Assembly: GCF_001514195.1 (NCBI RefSeq)
Contig: NZ_KQ948734.1
Location: 62,001 to 126,000 of the forward strand
Origin: Streptomyces griseorubiginosus
GTDB lineage: Bacteria; Actinomycetota; Actinomycetes; Streptomycetales; Streptomycetaceae
Direction: 5' to 3'
Length of the DNA: 64,000 nt
Of the stretch, positions 41,900-51,805 are shown piece after piece (positions within the stretch are counted from its first letter, which is position 1; each line of letters starts with the position of its first letter). The position numbers and the translations under genes were made by a program. The notes under the pieces are model-generated. The model did no database searches. It saw only the letters and a program-made list of their open reading frames with translations, and was not told the origin of the DNA.

Positions 41900-43630
41900 A
41901 TGAGCGTGACCCGAAGACACCTGCTGGCCTCCGGTGCCGGTCTGGCCGTCGCCGCCGGAGTGCAGCAGGGCGCGAGCGCCGCCGACCTGCCGACGGCCGG
42001 GACCTGTGACGTCGTCGTCATCGGCTCCGGGGCCGCCGGGATGACGGCCGCGCTCACCGCCGCCAAGCAGGGCCTCAGCGTCGTGGTGCTGGAGAAGGCG
42101 CCCACCTTCGGCGGGTCCGCCGCCCGTTCCGGCGCCGGGATCTGGATCCCCAACAACCCCGTCATCCTGGCCGCCGGTGTCCCCGACACCCCGGCCAAGG
42201 CGGCTGCCTACCTGGCCGCCGTCGTGGGCCCGGACGTCCCCGCGGCCCGGCAGCAGGCCTTCCTCGCCCAGGGGCCGGCCATGATCTCCTTCGTCATGGC
42301 CAACAGCCCGCTGCGCTTCCGGTGGATGGAGGGGTACAGCGACTACTACCCGGAGCTCCCGGGCGGCCTCCCGAACGGCCGCTCCATCGAGCCCGACCAG
42401 CTCGACGGCAAGATCCTCGGCGCCGAACTCGCCCATCTGAACCCGCCGTACCTCGCGGTCCCCGCGGGACTGGTGGTGTTCAGCGCCGACTACAAGTGGC
42501 TCGCCCTGTCCGCGGTCAGCCTCAAGGGCGCCGCCGTCGCCGCCGAGTGCCTGGCGCGCGGCACCAAGGCCGCCCTGCTCGGGCAGACCCCCCTCACCAT
42601 GGGGCAGTCCCTCGCGGCCGGCCTCAGAAAGGGCCTCCTGGACGCGGGCGTGCCCGTCCGCCTGAACACCCCCCTCACCGAGCTGTACGTCGAGAACGGC
42701 ACCGTCGCCGGAGCGGTCACCCCCGCCGGCCTCTACCGCGCCCGGCGCGGCGTGATCGTGGGCTCCGGCGGCTTCGAGCACAACGCGGCGATGCGGAGCC
42801 AGTACCAGCGCCAGCCCATCGGCACGGCCTGGACGGTCGGCGCGAAGGAGAACACCGGGGACGGCATCCGCGCCGGACAGCGGCTCGGCGCCGACGTCGC
42901 CCTCATGGACGACGCCTGGTGGGGACCGGCCATCCCGCTGCCCGACGAGCCGTACTTCTGCCTCGCCGAACGCACCCTCCCCGGCGGCCTCATCGTCAAC
43001 GCGGCCGGCCGACGGTACGTCAACGAGGCCGCCCCCTACAGCGATGTCGTCCACACCATGTACGACCGGAACCCGACCGACCCGGACATCCCCTCCTGGC
43101 TGGTCGTCGACCAGAACTACCGCAACCGGTACCTCTTCAAGGACATCGCGCCGACCTTCGTCCTCCCGGACGACTGGTACAGCTCGGGCGCCGCGCACAA
43201 GGCCTGGACGCTGGACGCCCTGGCGACGTCCATCGGCGTGCCCGGCGCCGCCCTCCGCGCGACCGTCGACCGCTTCAACTCCCTCGCGCTCAAGGGCGAC
43301 GACACGGACTTCGGACGCGGGGACAGCGCCTACGACCACTACTACACGGACCCCGCGGTCCTCCCCGACTCCTGCCTCGCCCCGCTGTGGCTGCCCCCGT
43401 ACTACGCCTTCCGGATCGTCCCCGGCGACCTCGGCACGAAGGGCGGCCTGCGCACCGACGCCCGCGCCCGCGTCCTGCGGCCGGACGGCTCGGTGATCCC
43501 GGGTCTGTACGCGGCCGGGAACGCGAGCGCGGCGGTCATGGGCCACAGTTACGCGGGCGCGGGCTCGACGATCGGACCGGCGATGACGTTCGGGTACATC
43601 GCCGCGCGGGACATCGCGGGGGTGCTCTAG
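41900..43630 (+). CDS. Tat-exported FAD-dependent oxidoreductase, KstD-like
   Basis: The 576-residue protein has a Tat signal (SVTRRHLLASGAGLAVAAGV ... ASA) and a FAD-binding fold (CDVVVIGSGAAGMTAALTAAKQGLSVVVLEK). It matches the fumarate reductase/3-ketosteroid delta-1-dehydrogenase family: GGSAARSGAGIWIP, GFEHNAAMR, and the C-terminal FAD motif GLYAAGNASAAVMGHSYAGAGSTIGPAM with a tyrosine. Most KstD enzymes are intracellular, so the export signal is unusual. The substrate may be a steroid or another cyclic ketone, which is inference. Confidence 0.88.
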   Translation: MSVTRRHLLASGAGLAVAAGVQQGASAADLPTAGTCDVVVIGSGAAGMTAALTAAKQGLSVVVLEKAPTFGGSAARSGAGIWIPNNPVILAAGVPDTPAKAAAYLAAVVGPDVPAARQQAFLAQGPAMISFVMANSPLRFRWMEGYSDYYPELPGGLPNGRSIEPDQLDGKILGAELAHLNPPYLAVPAGLVVFSADYKWLALSAVSLKGAAVAAECLARGTKAALLGQTPLTMGQSLAAGLRKGLLDAGVPVRLNTPLTELYVENGTVAGAVTPAGLYRARRGVIVGSGGFEHNAAMRSQYQRQPIGTAWTVGAKENTGDGIRAGQRLGADVALMDDAWWGPAIPLPDEPYFCLAERTLPGGLIVNAAGRRYVNEAAPYSDVVHTMYDRNPTDPDIPSWLVVDQNYRNRYLFKDIAPTFVLPDDWYSSGAAHKAWTLDALATSIGVPGAALRATVDRFNSLALKGDDTDFGRGDSAYDHYYTDPAVLPDSCLAPLWLPPYYAFRIVPGDLGTKGGLRTDARARVLRPDGSVIPGLYAAGNASAAVMGHSYAGAGSTIGPAMTFGYIAARDIAGVL

Positions 43631-43760
43631 ACACCCCCGCTTCTTGAAAGTTTGAAGATCTCTTGACGTCAAGTGCCTGGCGGAGTTCACGAGTTGGGGC
43701 GAAAGATCATCGGTGACGGTTTCCTCAACCGTCCCGCACCCCCCACCAGCGGAGAACTCC

Positions 43761-46700
43761 ATGAACAACAACGGAAGAAGAGCGGCGCTCGCGGGCACGA
43801 TCCTGCTGAGCGCCTTCTCTCTGGGCGCGGCCCCCGCACAGGCGGCCGGCGACAGCGCGAGCGGCTCCCCGCAGCGTGTCATCGTCGTCATGCGCGACCA
43901 GCTCGCCGACCTCCCCATACGCACGCAGGCCGCGCGGCGCGGTCAGGCCGCGGCCGACGACCAGGCGCCCGTCGTGGCCCAGTTGAAGAAGAGCGGCGCC
44001 ACCCGCATCCACGGCATGAGCCTGATCAACGCCGTCTCCGCCACCCTGGATCCTGCCGCGGCAGCGCGCATCCGCGCCGACCGGCGGGTGGCCGCGGTGG
44101 TGCCGGATCTGCCGCTGCCACGACCCGGCGCGGACTCCGCCACCGCGAACTCCGCCACCGCGGCCTCCACCTCCGGCGTCACGGCCGGTTCGGCACCCGG
44201 GGTCACCTGCCCCAAGGACCCCGCCAAGCCCCTCCTCGAACCCGAGGCGCTCCGGCTGACGCACACCGACGCGGCGCAGCGCACCGCCACCGGCAAGGGG
44301 GTCAAGGTCGCCTTCTTCGCCGAAGGCATGGACGCGGCCAACCCCGAGTTCATCCGCCCCGACGGCAGCCATGTGGTCACCGACTCCGAGGACTTCAGCG
44401 GGGACGGCGTGAACGCCGCCACCGTCGGCGGCGGTGAGGCCTTCGGCGACGCCAGTTCCATCGCGGCACAGGGCAGCCGTACCTACGACCTGTCCACGCA
44501 ACTGCCCTACGCCAAGCTGCCGAAGGGCTGCACCTTCAAGGTGCGCGGCTTCGCGCCCGGCGCACAGCTGATGGACCTGAGGGTGTACGGCACCAGCACC
44601 TTCACCTCCGGGTTCATCCGGGCCATCCAGTACGCGGTGGAGCACCACGCGGACGTCCTCAGCCAGTCCTTCGGGTCCAACTTCTATCCCGACGCGGCCA
44701 CCGACCCCGTCCGGCTGGCCGACGACGCCGCCGTCGCCGCCGGGGTGACGGTGGTCGCCTCCAGCGGTGACTCCGGGACGTCCGGCACCGTGGGCTCACC
44801 GGCGAGCGACCCGAACGTGATCGGTGTCGGCGCCACCACGTCGTTCCGGCTGGCGGCGCAGGCCTTCGGCTACAGCAAGTGGACCAACGACAACATCACC
44901 GGGCTGTCCTCCGGCGGTACCACCGAGGACAACAAGCTGGTCGACCTGGTGGCGCCGGGCATGGTCGGCATGGCCGCCTGCACCGTGGACCCGCGCTGGA
45001 GCGACTGCGCCCTGCCCACCCAGGTGTTCGGCGGGACCAGCCAGTCGGCCCCCTTCGTGGCCGGCGCGGCGGCCGACGTCATCCAGGCGTACAAGGACAC
45101 CCACGGCGGGGTGCGACCCTCGCCTGACCTGGTCAAGCGCATCCTGACCGGCACGGCCACCGACCTGCACGTCCGCGCCGACGAGCAGGGCGCCGGGCTG
45201 CTGGACACCGATGCGGCCGTCCGCGCGGCCCGGGCCGTGAACACCCTCGGCGGTGCGCCGGACAGCACCGAACTGGTTCCCTCGGCAGGGCAGTTGAACG
45301 TCGTCGGACAGCCGGGCGGTGAGCGGCGCACCTCCGTCACCCTCACCAACACGGCCGACCGGCCGCAGCGGGTCACGATGACCTCCCGCACGGTCGGCGC
45401 CCAGACCTTCAGCACCCTGCACAAGGTCACCGTCGGCTCCCCGCTCGCCGGGGACGACCGTGAAGGCCGGCTCGCCGTCCGGCCGTTCACCGTCAAGGTG
45501 CCGCGGGGCACCCCGGTCCTGGACGCCGAGATGGTGTGGCCCGGCACCGCCGACTCCGGCAAGCTCGCGCTGGTCCTGGTGGATCCGGCCGGGCGGCTGA
45601 CACAGGTCAGCTACGACTACGACGGCTACGGACTGCACAGCAACTACCAGCACGTGGACGTCCACGACCCGCGCCCCGGCACCTGGACCGTCAAGGTGGT
45701 GTGGAGCAACGGCCGTATGCACCTTCAGGAGAAGCCCCTGACGCCGGGCAGCTACCGCGGTCCGCTCACCGTCCGGCTCACCGGCCACCGCTACACCTCG
45801 GCCGGGGTCCCGGAGCAGACCCGGACCGTCCCGGCGGGCGGTGTCGCGCGGTTCCCGGTCCGGGTCCCGATGCCGCGTACAGCCGGTGACGCGCCCTTCT
45901 CCCTCCAGTTCGCCTCGGACACCGGTGCCCGCCTGTCCCTGCCGGTGGCCCGTCGGGCGCTGGTGCCCGTCGACCCGGCCCGCGGACACAGCACCTCCTT
46001 CACCGCCACCATCACCGGCGGTGTCGGCCGGGACATCGGCCAGACGAACGGCTACTACCTGGACGTACCGCCCGGCCGGCGGGACCTGACCATCGACCTG
46101 ACGGCCGAGGACCCCGCCACCATGCTGGAGTACTACCTGGTCAGCCCCGACGGCCAGATCCTCGCCCAGGACACCGACAAGACCGCGGGCGAGCACGGCG
46201 TCCCGACCAGGTACGCGAACCTGACCGCCGACCGCCCGGCCGCCGGGCGGTGGAAGCTGCTCGTCGGCCTGCCCTCGGCCATCAGCGGCAAGGCCTTCAG
46301 CCAGAAGGTCACGGGGAAGGTCCGCCTCGACGCGGTGACGGCGACGGCGCCAGGACTGCCGGACAGCCCGTCCCGCGTCCTCAAGCGCGGCAGCACGCTC
46401 ACCGTCCCGGTCCGGATCCCCAACTCCGGCCCGGCGGAGCGGCACTACTTCCTCGACCCCCGGCTCGACACCACGGGCGAGATCGCCCTCGTCGAGAAGG
46501 GCAGCGACACGTCGGGGACGGCGAAGATCAACGATCAGGGCCTGGACTGGTTCGTGCCCTCGCACACCACCAAGCTGGTCGCCACGGCCACCGCCGACCG
46601 GCCGGTCGATCTGAACATGTACCCCGTGACCGCCTCTCCCATGGCGTTCGGGGAGGCCGGCACCGGTGACACCACGGTCGCCACCGCCTCCGCCGACCAG

Positions 46701-47039
46701 CTGGCCTCCGGGCAGTGGAGCACCGAGGTGACCGACCCGGGCCCCTTCCGGGACAAGCCCGCGGGCAAGGGCACCGCGAAGATCACGCTCACCGCCACCA
46801 CCCAGTCGTTCGACCCGGCGGCGAAGGCCTCCACCGGTGCGTACTGGGACCTCAACGCCGATTGGAACCCCGTCGTCGCCGCCGCGGGCAGGACGGCGAC
46901 GATGCAGCTCACCCTGACCCCGACCGCACCCGTCGGCACGGTCGTCCACGGAACGGTCTACATCGACACCGACACGGCCCTCTCGGGGGTCATGGGGTCC
47001 GAACTGATCGGGATCCCGTACTCCTACACGGTGGGCTGA
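43761..47039 (+). CDS. Large secreted subtilase with sedolisin-like catalytic motifs
   Basis: The 1092-residue protein has a signal peptide (ending AQA), an inhibitor-like propeptide region, a peptidase domain (about 180-470) and a long beta-rich C-terminal region with repeated Ig-like modules. The nucleophile is in FGGTSQSAPFVAGAAAD (Ser427). The normal subtilisin Asp and His motifs are missing: VAFFAEGMD stands at the Asp block and GGEAFGDASSIAAQG at the His block. E226 and D230 of GEAFGD are spaced i/i+4 like the Glu-Asp pair of sedolisins, and ASSGDSG gives an Asp (D337) at the oxyanion position. GGAG is 6 bases before the ATG. Confidence 0.88.
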   Translation: MNNNGRRAALAGTILLSAFSLGAAPAQAAGDSASGSPQRVIVVMRDQLADLPIRTQAARRGQAAADDQAPVVAQLKKSGATRIHGMSLINAVSATLDPAAAARIRADRRVAAVVPDLPLPRPGADSATANSATAASTSGVTAGSAPGVTCPKDPAKPLLEPEALRLTHTDAAQRTATGKGVKVAFFAEGMDAANPEFIRPDGSHVVTDSEDFSGDGVNAATVGGGEAFGDASSIAAQGSRTYDLSTQLPYAKLPKGCTFKVRGFAPGAQLMDLRVYGTSTFTSGFIRAIQYAVEHHADVLSQSFGSNFYPDAATDPVRLADDAAVAAGVTVVASSGDSGTSGTVGSPASDPNVIGVGATTSFRLAAQAFGYSKWTNDNITGLSSGGTTEDNKLVDLVAPGMVGMAACTVDPRWSDCALPTQVFGGTSQSAPFVAGAAADVIQAYKDTHGGVRPSPDLVKRILTGTATDLHVRADEQGAGLLDTDAAVRAARAVNTLGGAPDSTELVPSAGQLNVVGQPGGERRTSVTLTNTADRPQRVTMTSRTVGAQTFSTLHKVTVGSPLAGDDREGRLAVRPFTVKVPRGTPVLDAEMVWPGTADSGKLALVLVDPAGRLTQVSYDYDGYGLHSNYQHVDVHDPRPGTWTVKVVWSNGRMHLQEKPLTPGSYRGPLTVRLTGHRYTSAGVPEQTRTVPAGGVARFPVRVPMPRTAGDAPFSLQFASDTGARLSLPVARRALVPVDPARGHSTSFTATITGGVGRDIGQTNGYYLDVPPGRRDLTIDLTAEDPATMLEYYLVSPDGQILAQDTDKTAGEHGVPTRYANLTADRPAAGRWKLLVGLPSAISGKAFSQKVTGKVRLDAVTATAPGLPDSPSRVLKRGSTLTVPVRIPNSGPAERHYFLDPRLDTTGEIALVEKGSDTSGTAKINDQGLDWFVPSHTTKLVATATADRPVDLNMYPVTASPMAFGEAGTGDTTVATASADQLASGQWSTEVTDPGPFRDKPAGKGTAKITLTATTQSFDPAAKASTGAYWDLNADWNPVVAAAGRTATMQLTLTPTAPVGTVVHGTVYIDTDTALSGVMGSELIGIPYSYTVG

Positions 47040-47042
47040 GCG

Positions 47043-47681
47043 TCAGGGCCGGTGGGCGATCAGGAACGCCTGCTGCGACACCTCCTCGGGGCCGGGTTCG
47101 CGCACCATCTGTGAGACGAGCGCGAACCCGGCCCCGAGGAGCAGCCCGACCATCTGCTCCGGCCGCCGCCTCAGGAAGGTCAGTGCGACGGGGCGCCCCC
47201 AGGGCCGCTCGTGATGCCGGTCCTTGTCGCCGGCCTGGAAGGCGACGAGGAGATGGCCGCCGGGTGCCAGTACGCGGTGGAACTCTGCGAACAGACGAGG
47301 GAGTTGGTCCACGGGGGTGTGGATGGACGAGTAATAGGACACGGCACCGGCGAGTGCCCCGTCCGGAAGATCCAGTTCCAGCATCGAGCCCTGCTCGAAC
47401 CGCAGCCCCGGATTCTCCCGGCGCGCGATCGCCAGCATCGACTCCGACAGGTCGAGACCGAAGACGGACAGGCCGAGGGAGGCCAGGTATCCCGTGACCC
47501 GCCCGGGCCCGCATCCCAGGTCCGCCACTGTTCCGCCACCACCCACGAGTTCGGCGAACCCGGCAATCATCGCCCGGTCCAGGGGCGCGTCGGCGAGTCC
47601 GTCCCGGAACTGTTCGGCGTAGTCCTCGGCGACGCTGTCGTAGAAGGTGCGGGTCGCGGTCACGAAGTCGGTGTCGGTCAT
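47043..47681 (-). CDS. Class I SAM-dependent methyltransferase
   Basis: The 212-residue protein has the SAM motif GTVADLGCGPGRVTGYLASLG near residue 50, the acidic motif VFGLDLSESML, and HRVLAPGGHLLVAFQ. It is a Methyltransf_11/25-type small-molecule enzyme. No Shine-Dalgarno is seen. The gene stands alone, 3 bases from the convergent peptidase gene. The substrate is unknown. Confidence 0.88.
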   Translation of the reverse strand: MTDTDFVTATRTFYDSVAEDYAEQFRDGLADAPLDRAMIAGFAELVGGGGTVADLGCGPGRVTGYLASLGLSVFGLDLSESMLAIARRENPGLRFEQGSMLELDLPDGALAGAVSYYSSIHTPVDQLPRLFAEFHRVLAPGGHLLVAFQAGDKDRHHERPWGRPVALTFLRRRPEQMVGLLLGAGFALVSQMVREPGPEEVSQQAFLIAHRP

Positions 47682-47751
47682 GGCCGGGGACCCTAGCGGC
47701 CCCCACTGACACTCACCCGGTCCGACCGCCCGCGCCTGCCACGGCAAAGGC

Positions 47752-47784
47752 AGGAGCCCCGCTGCCGTGCGGCGCGGGGCTCCT
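47752..47784 (-). terminator. Hairpin terminator downstream of the cold-shock gene
   Basis: AGGAGCCCCGC (47752-47762) pairs perfectly with GCGGGGCTCCT (47774-47784) around an 11-base loop. It lies about 57 bases after the minus-strand cold-shock gene. Confidence 0.8.
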
Positions 47785-47840
47785 TGTGTACTGCATTCAG
47801 GTCCGGATCAGAGGCTGGAGTGCCTCGGAGACGGGATCGC

Positions 47841-48044
47841 TCAGACGGGGGTGACGTTCTCCGCCTGCGGGCCCTTCGGGCCCTGGGTCACGTCGAAGGA
47901 GACCTGCTGGTTCTCCTCCAGCGAGCGGAAGCCGCTCGCGTTGATGGCGGAGTAGTGGACGAAGACGTCCGGGCCGCCACCTTCCTGGGCGATGAAGCCA
48001 AAGCCCTTTTCGGCGTTGAACCACTTCACGGTTCCGGTAGCCAT
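47841..48044 (-). CDS. Cold-shock domain protein
   Basis: The 67-residue protein is a complete single [22 protein letters not shown] with RNP1 KGFGFI, and VFVHYSAI for RNP2. These proteins bind single-stranded RNA and DNA and melt secondary structure. AAGGAGG precedes the ATG by 5 bases. The predicted promoter gives a long 5' leader of about 110 bases, as for many cspA-type genes, and a hairpin terminator follows. Confidence 0.96.
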   Translation of the reverse strand: MATGTVKWFNAEKGFGFIAQEGGGPDVFVHYSAINASGFRSLEENQQVSFDVTQGPKGPQAENVTPV

Positions 48045-48162
48045 AAGCCCTCCTTGGGCCCAAAAGGGTTGCCCTGCTCCAGAACCTGCAAGTGTGAAAC
48101 AGTGCCGCACAACTGCATACGTCTGAAAACGACTAGAGCCCGCGGTTACATGCTCCGCAGGC

Positions 48163-48191
48163 TCTGTACTGCAAGGGAAACCAAACTGCAA
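48163..48191 (-). promoter_or_regulatory. Candidate promoter of the cold-shock gene
   Basis: On the minus strand TTGCAG (48191-48186) is separated by 17 bases from TACAGA (48168-48163). The transcript would have about 110 bases of untranslated leader. An imperfect 10-base inverted repeat (48136-48164) overlaps the -10 and start region. Confidence 0.45.
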
Positions 48192-48294
48192 CTTGCGGCG
48201 AGCCTAGCACGCGGGCAGCCGAAAGCAATAGAGGCCAAGATCACGTCACCCGGATGTTTGAAGATCGTGTCGGGGTTTGACTCGGGGGCCGAAG

Positions 48295-49178
<884 letters not shown>

Positions 49179-49209
49179 CCTGCATCTGAACCTTATGGGG
49201 GAGGCCGGT

Positions 49210-51009
49210 ATGCAGCCGCTGGGAGTCGACGAGCCCACCGCCGTGGGGCCCTACCGGCTGCTCGGCCGGCTCGGGTCCGGCGGCATGGGCCGGGTCTACC
49301 TCGGCCGCAGCGCGGGGGGCCGCACCGTCGCCGTCAAGATCGTGCACCCGCACTTCGCGCTCGACGAGGAGTTCCGCGCCCGCTTCCGGCGCGAGGTGGA
49401 CGCGGCACGCAGGGTGGGCGGGGCGTGGACGGCCCCCGTGCTGGACGCCGACCCGGAGGCCGCCGTCCCGTGGGTCGCCACGGGGTACGCGGCGGGCCCC
49501 TCGCTGGCCACGGCGGTCGCGGACGGGGGCCCGCTGCCCGAGCACTCCGTACGGGTCCTGGGCGCGGGCCTCGCCGAGGCGCTGGCGGCGGTGCACGAAC
49601 TGGGGCTCGTCCACCGGGACGTCAAGCCCTCCAACGTCCTGCTCACCGTCGACGGCCCGCTCCTCATCGACTTCGGCATCGCCCGCGCCACGGACGGCAC
49701 GGCGTCGCTCACCTCCACCGGCGTCTCGATCGGTTCCCCCGGCTACATGGCGCCCGAACAGATCCTGAGCAAGGGGATCTCCGGCGCGGCGGACGTCTTC
49801 TCGCTGGGCGCGGTGCTGGCGTACGCGGCCACGGGGGCGCCCCCCTTCCCCGGGGACTCCTCGGCGTCCCTCCTCTACAAGGTCGTCCACGAGCAGCCCG
49901 AACTCGGCTCGCTGAGCGGCGAGCTGCGGGACGTCGTGGAGTCCTGCCTCGCCAAGTCGCCCCAGGAACGGCCGGCTCCGGGGGAGCTGGCCCGACGGCT
50001 CGCTCCCGAGGGCGCGGCCCGGCTGGTGGCGGCGGGCTGGCTGCCGGGCGCGCTGGTCGAGCAGGTGGGGCGAAGTGCCGTACAGCTGCTGAATCTCGAG
50101 GCGGCGGGGGAGCAGGTGCTGTCCGGGCCGGTGGAGTTCACTTCCCCGTCGGTCGGTGCGTTCGGGCCGCCGCCGGTGATGCCGGCCGTGTCCGCGGGGG
50201 CGCCGCCGGCCGAAGCGGCCGGACCCCCGGCGTTCCCGGTCACGCCGCCCACCCCTCTCGGTGTGCCCACCGGGCCGGTCGTGCCGGAGCCCCGGGACGC
50301 GACGCCGGACGAGACGGTGGTGCCCTCCGACAAGAAGCCCGGCCGGCTCTCCGTCTCCGTCGCGGCCACCGCCACACCCGGTGAGGGCGGCCGCGGACGC
50401 CGGATGAGCTGCACCGTGGCGCTCGCGGTCGCCGGGGCGCTGGCCGCGGTGACCGTGGGGTCGGTCTTCCTGTTCGACCTGCTGCCGGGGCGGGGCGACC
50501 ACGACTCGGCGGGTGCTCCGACCGGCAGCGACGCGTACTCGTCGGCCCCCACCTCCGAGCCGTCGGCCTCCGGACCGCCCGCGCCCGAGGCCTCCGCGAC
50601 CTCGGTCTCCCCGTCGTCGAGCGACACGGCGACCGATGCGGCGAGCGGCGCGGCCGAGGTCCCCGCCCGCTACCTCGGCACCTGGGAGGGCGAGGGCAGC
50701 GGACTCGGCGGGAGCGTGCCGATGGGGACCTTCCGGATCACCGTCAAGGACGTGGCCGTGGGCAAGGAGCTGGGCCGGCTGGTGCAGACCGACCCGATCG
50801 GCGCCGTGTGCACGGACATCCTCACCCTCAAGAAGATCACCGACACCGGGCTCGTCACCACGGCCGTCGGCGCCCCCGACAACCACGCGGGCTGCAACCC
50901 CACCGCGCACACCGTCCGCCTCACCCCGGACGGCGACGCCCTGAAGTACACCTCGGAGAGCGCCGCCGAGGGATACCCCGAGGCACGGATGTCGAAGGTC
51001 GAGGAGTGA
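49210..51009 (+). CDS. Membrane-bound Ser/Thr protein kinase with a small extracellular domain
   Basis: The 599-residue protein has a Hanks-type kinase domain (about 15-265): LGSGGMGRVYLG, VAVKIVHP, HRDVKPSN, IDFGIA, and APEQI. A Pro-rich linker and one transmembrane helix (CTVALAVAGALAAVTVGSVFLFDL) follow, then a Ser-rich stalk and an extracellular beta domain (YLGTWEGEGSGLGGSVPMGTFRITV, with one C...C pair). No PASTA repeats are present. ATG at 49210 has GGAGG 5 bases upstream; ATG 49195 is an alternative. It overlaps the peptidase gene by 4 bases. Confidence 0.93.
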   Translation: MQPLGVDEPTAVGPYRLLGRLGSGGMGRVYLGRSAGGRTVAVKIVHPHFALDEEFRARFRREVDAARRVGGAWTAPVLDADPEAAVPWVATGYAAGPSLATAVADGGPLPEHSVRVLGAGLAEALAAVHELGLVHRDVKPSNVLLTVDGPLLIDFGIARATDGTASLTSTGVSIGSPGYMAPEQILSKGISGAADVFSLGAVLAYAATGAPPFPGDSSASLLYKVVHEQPELGSLSGELRDVVESCLAKSPQERPAPGELARRLAPEGAARLVAAGWLPGALVEQVGRSAVQLLNLEAAGEQVLSGPVEFTSPSVGAFGPPPVMPAVSAGAPPAEAAGPPAFPVTPPTPLGVPTGPVVPEPRDATPDETVVPSDKKPGRLSVSVAATATPGEGGRGRRMSCTVALAVAGALAAVTVGSVFLFDLLPGRGDHDSAGAPTGSDAYSSAPTSEPSASGPPAPEASATSVSPSSSDTATDAASGAAEVPARYLGTWEGEGSGLGGSVPMGTFRITVKDVAVGKELGRLVQTDPIGAVCTDILTLKKITDTGLVTTAVGAPDNHAGCNPTAHTVRLTPDGDALKYTSESAAEGYPEARMSKVEE

Positions 51010-51734
51010 CCGGGCTGATCGTCGCCCTCGCCGCACTGTGGGGAGCGGCGGCGGGCGCCCTGCTGCCCCGCGCCGCCCACCGCTTCTCCGTGCCCAGCGG
51101 GGAACCCTGGCGGCGCACGTGTCCCGAGGGCCACCGGCTGGGCGGCTGGCTCGGCCCGGTGAGCTGCCCCACCTGCGGCAGGGGGCGGTCGTACGGCCCC
51201 GGTGCGCTCCTGCTCGCCACCGTCACCGCCCTCGTCTGCGCCGCTCTCGCCGCCGCCACCGGCACCCGCCCGGAGCTCGCCGTCTGGCTGCTGCTCGCCC
51301 CCGCGGGCGTGCTCCTCGCCGTGATCGACCTGCGGGTACGACGGCTGCCCGACCCGCTCACGCTCCCCCTCGCGGCCGCCGCGCTCACCCTGCTCGGCCT
51401 GGTCTCGCTCGTCCCCGAACACGCCGGGAGCTGGACGGACGCCCTGCTCGGCGCCCTCGTGCTCGGCGCCGGGTACTGGGTGCTGTGGCGGATCAACCCG
51501 GGCGGCATGGGCTTCGGCGACGTGAAGCTGGCGCTCGGCGCGGGGGCGGTCCTCGGGTGGTACGGATGGGACACCGTGCTGCTCGGGACCTTCGCCGGGT
51601 TCCTGCTCGGCGCGCTGTGGGGCGGTGCCCTGGTTCTCGTGGGCAGGGCGGGCCGCAAGACGGCGATCCCGTTCGGGCCGTTCCTGATCGTGGGGGCGTA
51701 CGCGGGGCTGCTGATCGGCGCGTACACGGCCTGA
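51006..51734 (+). CDS. Type A24 prepilin peptidase-like protein
   Basis: The 242-residue polytopic protein has the two catalytic aspartates of A24 peptidases: IDLRVRRLPD and GFGDVKLALGAG. An N-terminal cytoplasmic region contains CPEGHRLGGWLGPVSCPTCGRG, with cysteines like those of the zinc-binding part of PilD. It would cleave type IV pilin-like or Tad leaders, but no pilin gene is near. The GTG overlaps the kinase stop, so both are co-translated. Confidence 0.88.
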   Translation: MTGLIVALAALWGAAAGALLPRAAHRFSVPSGEPWRRTCPEGHRLGGWLGPVSCPTCGRGRSYGPGALLLATVTALVCAALAAATGTRPELAVWLLLAPAGVLLAVIDLRVRRLPDPLTLPLAAAALTLLGLVSLVPEHAGSWTDALLGALVLGAGYWVLWRINPGGMGFGDVKLALGAGAVLGWYGWDTVLLGTFAGFLLGALWGGALVLVGRAGRKTAIPFGPFLIVGAYAGLLIGAYTA

Positions 51735-51805
51735 GGTCGGGCCTGTCACAGGGCTGGCGTACGCTGGCTTGGTCCGTGAGAACCCTTGACGAAAGGCACG
51801 CCCCG

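Noticed and set aside
44796..46949. A 717-codon open frame antisense to the large protease
   Set aside because: The protease reading frame has a signal peptide and conserved motifs; the antisense frame has none.
48090..48115. Possible Rex redox operator before the cold-shock gene
   Set aside because: Only one half (TGTGAAA) fits; the second half does not match the TTCACA arm.
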